Source: Spinacia oleracea
Taxonomy: Eukaryota; Streptophyta; Magnoliopsida; Caryophyllales; Amaranthaceae
Length of the DNA: 64,000 nucleotides
Reading direction: 5' to 3'
NCBI RefSeq assembly: GCF_020520425.1
Contig: NC_079492.1
Location: 102,769,157 to 102,833,156 of the forward strand
Position numbers and translations under genes: made by a program. This document shows, one piece after another, positions 33,048 to 41,559 of this stretch. The stretch's first letter is position 1, and every line of letters starts with the position of its first letter. The notes beneath the pieces were generated by a model. That model saw only the letters and a program-made list of their open reading frames with translations. It made no database searches and was not told the origin of the DNA.

Positions 33048-35837
33048 ATGTTTTATGGATCTGCTAGATTAGTCAATGGAATTTATTTATTAGATCACGA
33101 CAAACAAGTTTATAACATAAATACCAAAAAGGCCAAAAAGTATTACTCAGATCTCACCTATCTGTGGCATTGTCGATTAGGCCATATAAACTTGAAACGC
33201 TTAGAAAGACTTCAAAAGGAAGGAATTCTAGAACCATTTGACTTAGAGGATTATGGTAAATGCGAATCATGTTTACTTGGCAAAATGACAAAGCAACCTT
33301 TCTCTAAAGTTGGAGAAAGAGCAAAAGAACTATTGGGTTTAATCCATACAGATGTATGTGGACCAATGAGTACAAATGCTAGAGGTGGTTTCAGCTACTT
33401 TATCACTTTCACTGATGACTTCAGTAGATATGGTTATGTCTACCTAATGAAGCATAAGTCTGAATCCTTTGACAAATTCAAGGAATTTCAGAGTGAAGTA
33501 GAGAATCAATTAGGCAAGAAGATTAAGGCACTGCGGTCTGATAGAGGCGGTGAATATCTGAGCTATGAATTTGATGACCATCTGAAAGAATGTGAAATTC
33601 TATCAGAATTGACTCCTCCTGGAACACCACAATGGAACGGTGTGTCGGAACGGAGGAACAGAACCTTGCTAGACATGGTCAGGTCAATGATGGGTCAGGC
33701 CGAACTTCCATTAGAATTTTGGGGACATGCACTAAATACAGCTGCACTCACTATAAATAGAGCTCCGTCTAAAGCTGTCGAAAAGACTCCATATGAGTTA
33801 TGGTTTGGAAAGCCTCCAAATGTGTCTTTTCTTAAGATTTGGGGATGTGAAGTATACGTCAAGCGATTAATTTCAGACAAACTTAATCCGAAATCTGACA
33901 AATGTATCCTTGTGGGCTATCCAAAGGAAACAAAGGGGTATTACTTCTACAATACATCTGAGAACAAGGTGTTTGTTGCTCGAGATGGTGTCTTTTTGGA
34001 GAAAGATCACATTTCCAAAATGACAAGTGGGAGAAAAGTAGACCTCGAAGAAATTCGAGTCGAACAACAAACTCTAGAGAATGCTCAAGATGACATTCAG
34101 GATGAAACTCAGAGATCTTTAGAAGTATCTGGTGAGAATCATGGTCAATCTAGAAATGTTACCCCGCGTAGATCGCAAATATATAGATCTCAACCGGAAA
34201 GGTACTTAGGTATTTTGACGAACGAGAGCTATGACGTTCTATTACTTGAAAGTGATGAACCTGCGACTTACAAACAAGCTATGACGAGCCCTAGCTCCAA
34301 GCAATGGCAAGAAGCCATGCAATCTGAATTAGACTCCGTGTCTGAAAACCAAGTATGGGATTTGGTCGATTTGCCAGATGGCTACCAAGCCATTGGAAGC
34401 AAATGGGTTTTCAAACTGAAAAAGGACAAGGATGGGAAACTTAAAGTTTTCAAAGCTAGATTGGTTGCAAAAGGTTACAGGCAAGTCCACGGTGTGGATT
34501 ACGATGAAACCTTTTCACCAGTTGCAATGCTAAAGTCTATTCGGATAATGTTAGCAATCGCTGCATATTACGATTACGAAATATGGCAGATGGATGTCAA
34601 AACTGCTTTCTTAAACGGCGTTTTAACAGAAACTGTGTTTATGACACAACCTGAAGGTTTTGAGGATCCAAGGAATGCTAAAAAGGTATGTAAGCTAAAG
34701 AAATCAATCTACGGATTGAAGCAGGCATCAAGGAGCTGGAATATACGTTTTGATGAAGCAGTCAGTGACTTTGGTTTCATCAAGAACGCAGACGAATCTT
34801 GTGTATACAAGAAGGTCAGTGGGAGCAAAATTGCTTTCCTAGTATTATATGTCGACGACATATTACTTATCGGAAATGACATTCCTATGTTGAACTCTGT
34901 CAAGATTTGGCTTGGGAAATGTTTTTCGATGAAGGATCTAGGAGAAGCACAGTACATATTGGGCATCAAGATTTACAGAGATAGATCTAAAAAGATGATT
35001 GGACTTAGTCAAAGCACTTATATCAATAAGGTGCTTGATAGGTTCAAGATGGCAGACTCCAAGCGAGGCTACCTACCCATGTCTCATGGAATAACTCTAA
35101 GCAAGACTCAGTGCCCAAAAACACTTGATGAGCGTAGACGAATGAATGGGATTCCATATGCATCATTGATTGGTTCAATAATGTATGCTATGATATGTAC
35201 ACGCCCGGATGTTGCGTACGCACTCAGTGCTACGAGAAGATACCAGTCAGACCCAGGAGAGGCGCATTGGACTGCTGCCAAGAATATTCTGAAGTACCTG
35301 AAAAGGCACAAAGATGACTTCCTGGTCTATGGTGGAGATGATGAATTTATTGTTAAAGGCTATACGGACGCAAGTTTCCAAACCGACAAAGATGATTTCG
35401 GATCACAGTCTGGGTTTGTCTTCTGCCTCAACGGAGGTGCAGTAAGCTGGAAAAGTGCTAAGCAAAGCACCATTGCGGATTCTACAACTGAAGCGGAGTA
35501 CATTGCTGCACATGAAGCAGCAAAGGAAGCTATATGGCTAAGGAAGTTCATAGGTGAACTTGGTGTAGTCCCCTCCATTAAAGGACCAATAGCCCTGTAT
35601 TGTGATAATAACGGAGCTATTGCACAGGCAAAGGAGCCTAGACACCACCAGAGAATCAAGCATGTATTTCGTAGATTTCACCTTCTACGAGAGTTCGTTG
35701 AAAGAAAAGAAGTCGAGATAAGCAAGATTGGAACTGATGACAACATATCAGATCCATTGACTAAACCTCTGCCGCAGGCGAAGCACAACTCGCACACTGC
35801 AGCTATGGGAATCAAGCATATTGGAGAATGGGTTTGA
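33048..35837 (+). CDS. copia E integrase, reverse transcriptase and RNase H
   Basis: Same frame as the upstream Gag-protease. It begins a few dozen codons after the TAG and is open for 929 codons. Domains in order: GAG-pre-integrase HHCC (LWHCRLGHINLKRL, CESCLLGKMTKQPF) at about residues 40-90; integrase core with HTDVCGPM, FTDDFSRYGYVYL, RSDRGGEY and ERRNRTLLDM at about 100-230; RT with KARLVAKGYRQVHGVDYDET, WQMDVKTAFLNG and YVDDILL (about 34,848-34,868); RNase H with GYTDASFQ, STTEAEYIAAHEA and the LYCDNNGA box; C-terminal DNISDPLTKPLP. All visible catalytic residues are kept. This is the best preserved pol in the window. Confidence 0.94.
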   Translation: MFYGSARLVNGIYLLDHDKQVYNINTKKAKKYYSDLTYLWHCRLGHINLKRLERLQKEGILEPFDLEDYGKCESCLLGKMTKQPFSKVGERAKELLGLIHTDVCGPMSTNARGGFSYFITFTDDFSRYGYVYLMKHKSESFDKFKEFQSEVENQLGKKIKALRSDRGGEYLSYEFDDHLKECEILSELTPPGTPQWNGVSERRNRTLLDMVRSMMGQAELPLEFWGHALNTAALTINRAPSKAVEKTPYELWFGKPPNVSFLKIWGCEVYVKRLISDKLNPKSDKCILVGYPKETKGYYFYNTSENKVFVARDGVFLEKDHISKMTSGRKVDLEEIRVEQQTLENAQDDIQDETQRSLEVSGENHGQSRNVTPRRSQIYRSQPERYLGILTNESYDVLLLESDEPATYKQAMTSPSSKQWQEAMQSELDSVSENQVWDLVDLPDGYQAIGSKWVFKLKKDKDGKLKVFKARLVAKGYRQVHGVDYDETFSPVAMLKSIRIMLAIAAYYDYEIWQMDVKTAFLNGVLTETVFMTQPEGFEDPRNAKKVCKLKKSIYGLKQASRSWNIRFDEAVSDFGFIKNADESCVYKKVSGSKIAFLVLYVDDILLIGNDIPMLNSVKIWLGKCFSMKDLGEAQYILGIKIYRDRSKKMIGLSQSTYINKVLDRFKMADSKRGYLPMSHGITLSKTQCPKTLDERRRMNGIPYASLIGSIMYAMICTRPDVAYALSATRRYQSDPGEAHWTAAKNILKYLKRHKDDFLVYGGDDEFIVKGYTDASFQTDKDDFGSQSGFVFCLNGGAVSWKSAKQSTIADSTTEAEYIAAHEAAKEAIWLRKFIGELGVVPSIKGPIALYCDNNGAIAQAKEPRHHQRIKHVFRRFHLLREFVERKEVEISKIGTDDNISDPLTKPLPQAKHNSHTAAMGIKHIGEWV

Positions 35838-36382
35838 TGTCCTTAATTAGTGTTTTAAAGTTTTAGAGTTTAAATCTTTGTAAAACATTATTGGTTAATC
35901 ATTCACAATAAATGAATAGAATTCATTTTTCCATTTAATTTGTGGTTTATTAAATGATGAGTCCCTTCAATTTGACGATATATTCAAGATAGACTGCCAG
36001 GACCAGTCCTGTGACTAAGAAATGTCTATCAAGTGAACTTGAATGACAAAGGTTGAAAATGGTCCCTAGTCGGAGTTTTTCTATAAAATTGGACGAATAG
36101 AAAACGTTAGACGACTAGAATGCAAGATGACTAGTAGTTCTGTTTCTTGAACTATGTGGACATGGCAATGTCATAATCATTTGCATAGATACTTACTTTG
36201 GGAAGACTAGTATCGGACAAGACCTATGAAACTTTACTGTAAGAGATGAAAATCTGTCATAAGTAAATTTCATTAAAATTATTAGACACTAAATCCTCAA
36301 TACCTGAGTGATTTGAGATTACTTGTTTAAGAACTGGTTGCTTTGACGTTGACCAACCGTCGCACCGTAAAAGGAGGCTATA
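35838..36382 (+). other. copia E 3' untranslated region, truncated
   Basis: Non-coding. Colinear with the inverse of about 2990-3440 in element A. It stops at GGAGGCTATAAAG, where A continues for about 330 bp more to the purine tract; E jumps straight into its LTR, so the purine tract is deleted. Confidence 0.75.
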
Positions 36383-36625
36383 AAGGGCGATTCTAGTTGG
36401 TCTAACTTGAGGCGGATCCGGACGTACTGTGGACTATCTACGGAGGTACGACATTTGGAGTCCTAAAGATTTGTTCTTGTTCGGTTCGGGCGCAGCTAGG
36501 GAAGGCACGCTACAACATGTATGCATCTATTCTATGCTAAATGATTATGTGTAAATAATATGCTTTCCTGGCTTTATGGTTTTTCCGCATGATTTATGAA
36601 TTGTCATATGTATCATAACCTAACA
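36383..36625 (+). repeat. truncated 3' LTR of copia E
   Basis: The last 243 bp of the LTR only, matching 28,883-29,125 with about two differences, ending ATCATAACCTAACA and followed by gaact. The whole promoter part is missing. Confidence 0.92.
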
Positions 36626-36661
36626 GAACTGGCTCCTGCTGCTACCAGAAGAAAGGCAACC

Positions 36662-37327
36662 ATGGAGGATCAATTCAAAAACTTAGAAAAGAGGTTGGAG
36701 GAGCAGAACTCCAAACTCGAAGATCAGGACAAAAAAATGGAGCAAAAATTCGAAGAGATGATGAAGTTTATGCAGACTCTTAAGGATTCAGCAACTAGTA
36801 ATGAGGATACCTCATTCTCTACTCCAAAATCTCAATCTACCAGATCACTAGGTATGAATCCCAAGCTTACTTTTCCTAAATTTGATGGCACCAATCCTAG
36901 AATTTGGGTGAAAAAATGTTGCAAGTACTTTTCATTATGTAAAATTCCTGAGGAGCAGAAGGTGGATCTTGCCTCTCTCAACATGACTGATAAGGCGGAG
37001 AGTTGGATGATGAATTATTTGTCAGTTAGGAAAAGTATAATAGTTGATTGGAATGACTTTGTGGCCGATTTGTATGCTAGATTCAGGGATAGTTCAGCAC
37101 AAAATGTGGTTGAAAATTTTAATAAAGTGCAGCAAACTGGTTTATTAGAGGATTATGTAGATGAATTTGAAAATTTGAGGTCAATCATGATGATGAATAA
37201 CCATATCCTACCTGAAACTTACCTGTTGGAAAGCTTTGTTGGTGGACTTAAGGCAGCTGTTAAACCTTTTGTTAAAGCCTTTAAACCTGATTCTATTTCT
37301 GAAGCCATTGATTTGGCTAGGTTGTAG
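36662..37327 (+). CDS. gypsy D Gag, ends at an in-frame amber stop
   Basis: Start chosen at ATG 36,662 (context AACCATGG; MEDQFKNLEKRLEEQNSKLE). The in-frame ATGs before 36,626 lie in copia E sequence and are excluded. The N-terminal 45 residues form a clear coiled coil. The retrotransposon Gag domain follows (FPKFDGTNPRIWVKKCCKYF, then SWMMNYLS, WNDFVADLYARF). A TAG at 37,325-37,327 interrupts the conserved LARLxEEN segment, where a Gln codon is expected, and the same frame goes on into pol. Plant chromoviruses of this type have Gag and Pol in one frame. Confidence 0.9.
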   Translation: MEDQFKNLEKRLEEQNSKLEDQDKKMEQKFEEMMKFMQTLKDSATSNEDTSFSTPKSQSTRSLGMNPKLTFPKFDGTNPRIWVKKCCKYFSLCKIPEEQKVDLASLNMTDKAESWMMNYLSVRKSIIVDWNDFVADLYARFRDSSAQNVVENFNKVQQTGLLEDYVDEFENLRSIMMMNNHILPETYLLESFVGGLKAAVKPFVKAFKPDSISEAIDLARL

Positions 37328-40054
37328 GAGGAGAATCTGGTAGCTACAAAAACAACCTACAAACAACCATTTTATAGCCCAAAGCCATTGCAGTCTGTAC
37401 CACTCCTAACCAACAGCAAACCACCACTCTTACCTACACCACAAATTAAACCAAACACCACCCTATTCTTGACCAAATACCCACAACAAAGAACTAAAAA
37501 CTTCAAATACATACCAGCTGATGTCAGGCAAGAGAAAATTGCCAAAGGATTGTGTTACTACTGTGATGCTCCATATGACAGGAATCACAAGTGCCAATTT
37601 AGGGAACCACAGTTATTTACTGTAGAGATTCCAGGTGATATTATTGAGGAACTCAGTGACAGTGATGAGTTGGATTTAGGGGATAAAGAGGTGAGTGAGC
37701 CACAGATTTCTATGAGTGCTTTATCTGGCAGTCAGGGTTTTAGCACAATGAGGGTGAGAGGAATGATGAAAGGCAAACCTGTGCAAATATTGATAGATTC
37801 TGGAAGTACACACAACTTTGTGGACCTCAACATAGCACAGAAGTTGGGTTGCACACTAGAAACAATACCACCTCAAGCCATTACTGTTGCAGATGGCAAC
37901 CATTTAGCTTGCCAGCACATATGTAAGAATTTCACTTGGACTATACAGGACATTACATTTGAAGCAGATGTATTGCTCATTCCCCTGGGTAGTTGTGACA
38001 TGGTGTTGGGCATCCAATGGCTGAGTTTGCTTGGTCCTATATCATGGGATTTTTTGCATTTACAGATGGAGTTTTGCTTTCAGAACAAACAGGTTATGCT
38101 GAAGGGAATACCAAGCAAGAGATTAAAAGTGGTTGAGGGAGAACCTTCTTCCAAATTGTTTGCTACAGCTGCTCATTTATGTCTGATACAGGTTCAGAAT
38201 CACTCTGACTTGAATTCAGGAACTCATACACCTTCAGTGGAGGTTCCTGCAGAGCTGAAAGAACTTCAACTCAATTACCAAATGGTATTTGAGGAACCTA
38301 CTGAGCTGCAACCCTTGAGAGGGGTGTTTGATCATGCCATACCCTTTCTTCCAGATGCTAACCCTGTTAACATTAGGCCTTACATGTACCCTTTAAAGCA
38401 AAGAGATGTCATTGAACAGTTGGTGCAAGAAATGCTGGATAGGGGTATAATACAGAATAGTGCTTCACCCTTTGCTTCCCCAGTAGTTTTGGTTGGTAAA
38501 AAAGATGGTACTTGGAGATTGTGTGTGGATTATAGGGAATTGAATAACATAACTGTAAAGAATAAGTTCCCTATACCAGTGATTGATGAACTACTGGATG
38601 AGTTGTCTGGTGTTGCTGTGTTTTCTAAACTTGATCTTAGATCTGGTTACCACCAAATGAGAGTTAGTCCATCAGACATATACAAAACAGCTTTCAAAAC
38701 CCATACTGGACACTATGAGTTCCTTGTTATGCCATTTGGTCTTACCAATGCTCCAGCCTCATTCCAGAATTGGATGAATCAAGTATTTAAACCTCTTTTA
38801 AGAAAATGTGTCTTAGTCTTTTTTAATGACATTTTGGTGTATAGCAGGACTTTAGAAGATCACTGGACTCATCTAGAAATGGTGTTTGAGTTAATGAAAG
38901 CTAACTATATGTTTGCAAAGTTAAGCAAATGTGTATTTGCTACTGAGAAGGTGGAATATCTAGGCCATTACATAGCTGCTGATGGTGTTCATACAGATCC
39001 AAACAAGATAAATGTTGTACAAAGTTGGCCAATTCCTTCTACTATTAAGGAACTAAGGGGTTTCCTGGGTTTAGCAGGATATTACATAAAATTTGTCAAA
39101 GGATATGCAGTCATTAGCAAACCTTTAACTGATCAATTGAAGAAAGGTGGATTCCAATGGAATGATCAAGCTCAAGCTGCATTTGAGAAACTTAAAGCAG
39201 CTTTGGTATCAGCTCCTGTTTTGGCCATTCCCAACTTTGAGAAGCAGTTTGTTGTGGAAACAGATGCATCACAAAAAGGCATTGGGGTTGTATTAATGCA
39301 AGATGGACATCCTTTAGCATTCATCAGCAGAGCTCTTGGGCCTAAATGGCAACAATTATCAGTCTATGAGAAGGAGCTTTTGGCAATTGTATTTGCTGTC
39401 CAAAAGTGGGAGCAGTATTTGATGGGGAACCATTTCCTTATCAGATCAGATCAAAAAAGTCTTAAATGGCTCTTACAGCAGAAGATATCCACTCCTTTTC
39501 AGCAATTTTGGCTATCTAAACTCATGGGTTTTGACTATGAGATTCAATACAAAAGTGGCAAGGAAAACTTGGCTGCTGATGCTCTATCTAGACTACCAGG
39601 TGCTGAAATATTGATTATGGCTATGTCAGTTGTGGATTCTAATTTAGCTGGTCTAATTCTAGCTAGCTATCAAGCTGATGATGCTCTGAAAGAAGTGTTG
39701 CACTCTCTTTCTCAAGGCCAACTGGTGGAAGGGTATTCATTGCAACATGGACTTCTGAAACACAAAAACAGAATTGTGGTGGGACCTGATGTGGATCTCA
39801 GACACAAGATTATTGAGTGGCAACATTCAGCCCCTGAAAGTGGACATGGGGGGAGAGAGTTAACCATCCAAAGAATAAAAGCTATCTTTTCTTGGAAGGG
39901 ATTGACCAAGGATGTCAGAAGCTTTGTCAGGCAGTGTGTTACTTGTCAAGCAACCAAGTATGATACATCAGCTTCTCCTGGTTTACTCCAACCTTTACCA
40001 ATTCCTGAACAAGTATGGGTGGATATCTATGGATTTCATTTCTGGTTTACCTAA
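37328..40054 (+). CDS. gypsy D protease, reverse transcriptase, RNase H and integrase N-terminus
   Basis: In frame with Gag after the amber codon (first ATG 37,388). Zinc-knuckle-like CYYCDAPYDRNHKC near 37,553; protease site LIDSGSTHNFVD near 37,795; RT with [32 protein letters not shown] and [13 protein letters not shown]. The catalytic box reads FFNDILVYS: the first Asp is Asn (AAT, 38,825-38,827), which should abolish polymerase activity. RNase H starts VVETDASQKGIGVVLMQ. The integrase zinc finger is HSAPESGHGG...CVTCQATK. After VWVDI (about 40,025) the frame is lost by a two-base deletion and ends spuriously at 40,054. Confidence 0.92.
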   Translation, partial: EENLVATKTTYKQPFYSPKPLQSVPLLTNSKPPLLPTPQIKPNTTLFLTKYPQQRTKNFKYIPADVRQEKIAKGLCYYCDAPYDRNHKCQFREPQLFTVEIPGDIIEELSDSDELDLGDKEVSEPQISMSALSGSQGFSTMRVRGMMKGKPVQILIDSGSTHNFVDLNIAQKLGCTLETIPPQAITVADGNHLACQHICKNFTWTIQDITFEADVLLIPLGSCDMVLGIQWLSLLGPISWDFLHLQMEFCFQNKQVMLKGIPSKRLKVVEGEPSSKLFATAAHLCLIQVQNHSDLNSGTHTPSVEVPAELKELQLNYQMVFEEPTELQPLRGVFDHAIPFLPDANPVNIRPYMYPLKQRDVIEQLVQEMLDRGIIQNSASPFASPVVLVGKKDGTWRLCVDYRELNNITVKNKFPIPVIDELLDELSGVAVFSKLDLRSGYHQMRVSPSDIYKTAFKTHTGHYEFLVMPFGLTNAPASFQNWMNQVFKPLLRKCVLVFFNDILVYSRTLEDHWTHLEMVFELMKANYMFAKLSKCVFATEKVEYLGHYIAADGVHTDPNKINVVQSWPIPSTIKELRGFLGLAGYYIKFVKGYAVISKPLTDQLKKGGFQWNDQAQAAFEKLKAALVSAPVLAIPNFEKQFVVETDASQKGIGVVLMQDGHPLAFISRALGPKWQQLSVYEKELLAIVFAVQKWEQYLMGNHFLIRSDQKSLKWLLQQKISTPFQQFWLSKLMGFDYEIQYKSGKENLAADALSRLPGAEILIMAMSVVDSNLAGLILASYQADDALKEVLHSLSQGQLVEGYSLQHGLLKHKNRIVVGPDVDLRHKIIEWQHSAPESGHGGRELTIQRIKAIFSWKGLTKDVRSFVRQCVTCQATKYDTSASPGLLQPLPIPEQVWVDIYGFHFWFT

Positions 40055-41069
40055 ATCTGGTGGGAAAGATGTGATTTTTGTGGTTGTTGATAGGTTAAGT
40101 AAATATGCACACTTCATGGCTATTTCTCATCCTTATACAGCTGTTTCAGTTGCTCAATGTTACTTAGATAATGTTTTCAAACATCATGGGTGGCCAAGAT
40201 CTATTGTGAGTGATAGGGATGCAGTGTTTTTAAGCAATTTCTGGAAGGGGTTGTTCTCCTTACATGGCACTAGTTTCTTGCTGTCTAGTGCATACCATCC
40301 CCAAACTGATGGCCAGACAGAAGTGGTGAACAGATGTGTGGAAAACTACCTTAGATGTATGACTGGTGAGCATCCTAAAGATTGGCACATGTGGTTGCCC
40401 TTGGCACAATGGTGGTACAACACCCATTTTCACACTTCCAGCAAGCTCACACCTTATGAGATAGTGTATAACCAGTCTCCCCCACTTCACTTGCCTTACT
40501 TACCTGGTGAATCAAGCAATGCTAAAGTAGATAGAAGCTTGGTGAGGAGAGAAAATATGATAGCCACTCTCAAGTTTCATTTAGCCAAGGCTCAAGAAAG
40601 AATGAAAGTACAAGCTGACAAACATAGGTCAGAAAGAGTGTTTGCAATTGGGGATTGGGTTTGGCTTAAGCTTCAAGCTTACAGACAGCAAACTGTACAA
40701 AGGAGATCCAACCAGAAGTTGGCTTACATATTCTATGGTCCATTCCAAGTGTTAGCTCTTGTGGGAAAAGTTGCTTACAAGCTGAAGTTGCCTGCAGATG
40801 CTAAGATACACAATGTTTTTCATGTATCACAACTCAAGAAGTTCCAGGGAGCACTTCCTATTGCAGCTCACATACCAGATTGGTTTTCTGGCACTGATCC
40901 TTCTTTGAACCCTATTCAGCCTGCAGCTATACTTGACAAACGTGTGCTGATGATTAATGATGTTCCACAGGATCAGTATTTAGTCAGCTGGACTGGATTT
41001 GCAGACCATGAAGCCACTTGGGAAGCTGCCACTACTTTTCAAGCTCAATTTCCTACTTTCACTGTTTAA
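40026..41069 (+). CDS. gypsy D integrase core and chromodomain-like C-terminus
   Basis: The +1 frame from about 40,026 continues the integrase: MDFISGLPKSGGKDVIFVVV, the second catalytic Asp region SIVSDRDAVFLSNFW, HPQTDGQTEVVNRCVENYL with the catalytic Glu, then GPFQVLALVGKVAYKLKLP and HNVFHVSQLKKF. The tail (ILDKRVLMINDVPQDQYLVS, WTGFADHEATWE) is chromodomain-like and ends with TAA at 41,067-41,069. The frame is open upstream to 39,912, but that part is the wrong frame for the zinc finger. Confidence 0.9.
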   Translation, partial: SMDFISGLPKSGGKDVIFVVVDRLSKYAHFMAISHPYTAVSVAQCYLDNVFKHHGWPRSIVSDRDAVFLSNFWKGLFSLHGTSFLLSSAYHPQTDGQTEVVNRCVENYLRCMTGEHPKDWHMWLPLAQWWYNTHFHTSSKLTPYEIVYNQSPPLHLPYLPGESSNAKVDRSLVRRENMIATLKFHLAKAQERMKVQADKHRSERVFAIGDWVWLKLQAYRQQTVQRRSNQKLAYIFYGPFQVLALVGKVAYKLKLPADAKIHNVFHVSQLKKFQGALPIAAHIPDWFSGTDPSLNPIQPAAILDKRVLMINDVPQDQYLVSWTGFADHEATWEAATTFQAQFPTFTV

Positions 41070-41087
41070 GACTTGAGGACAAGTCTC

Positions 41088-41103
41088 TTAAAGGGGGAAG
41101 TAT
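41088..41103 (+). other. polypurine tract of gypsy D
   Basis: CTTAAAGGGGGAAGTAT immediately precedes the 3' LTR start at 41,104. Confidence 0.85.
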
Positions 41104-41460
41104 TGTTATAGGAGAAGTCTTTATTCTCTTTCTTTTTCAGTTTTAAAAGTCCAAATGATCAAATGTGATCATTGGAAGTTTTGGCGGGAAAGTTAGTTAA
41201 AAGTTGTTAGCTAACTTGAAGAATAAGTTGCTTAAAAATAGGGGGTTTGTTAGAGAATTAGTTGGCCGGTTTTTGGCAGCTTATAAACTAATTCGAGTAC
41301 ATTGTATTAGCATCATAATACAATACAAATCTTCCCCAAACTCTATCTCTTTCTTCTCTCTTCTAACCTCTCTTATTCTTCTTCTCTCTTAATCTCATTT
41401 TTTTCTTAAAATTATGTTGTTGGCTTCCATTAAAGGAGAGCTACTCGAGCTCCCTTATCA
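41104..41460 (+). repeat. 3' LTR of gypsy D
   Basis: 357 bp, pair of 27,369-27,725; followed by the ataat duplication at 41,461-41,465. Confidence 0.93.
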
Positions 41461-41465
41461 ATAAT

Positions 41466-41559
41466 GTACGTATGTGTACATATTATGGAAATTGGAATAA
41501 GATGATAACCGCCTTTTCTCTCTCTTTCTCTCTCTCCATTTCTCCCTAATTCCATAACA
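41466..41559 (+). repeat. 5' LTR of copia B, second part
   Basis: Continues the LTR interrupted at 27,368; matches 45,386-45,478, including the CTCTCTCTTTCTCTCTCTC stretch, and ends CATAACA. Confidence 0.88.

Larger units (their letters stand above)
27787..36625 (+). mobile_element. Ty1/copia element E, nearly intact gag-pol, truncated 3' LTR
   Basis: 8.8-kb copia element inside the leader of gypsy D, flanked by gaact (27,782-27,786 and 36,626-36,630). The 5' LTR is complete (27,787-29,125). The PBS is at 29,127-29,140, a leader of about 2.7 kb precedes gag-pol at 31,872-35,837, and the 3' LTR is reduced to its last 243 bp. Same family as element A and the solo LTR. It is the youngest resolvable layer of this nest. 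Confidence 0.94.
27369..41460 (+). mobile_element. Ty3/gypsy chromovirus element D (Reina-like), inserted in copia B LTR
   Basis: Two 357-bp LTRs (27,369-27,725 and 41,104-41,460) starting TGTTATAGGAG and ending CCCTTATCA, with the 5-bp duplication ataat (27,364-27,368 and 41,461-41,465). PBS TGGTATCAGAGC at 27,727-27,738; purine tract before the 3' LTR. The coding part lies at 36,662-41,069, with copia E inserted in the short leader. Short LTRs, a gag-pol in one frame and a terminal chromodomain-like tail suggest the Reina lineage. Confidence 0.93.
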
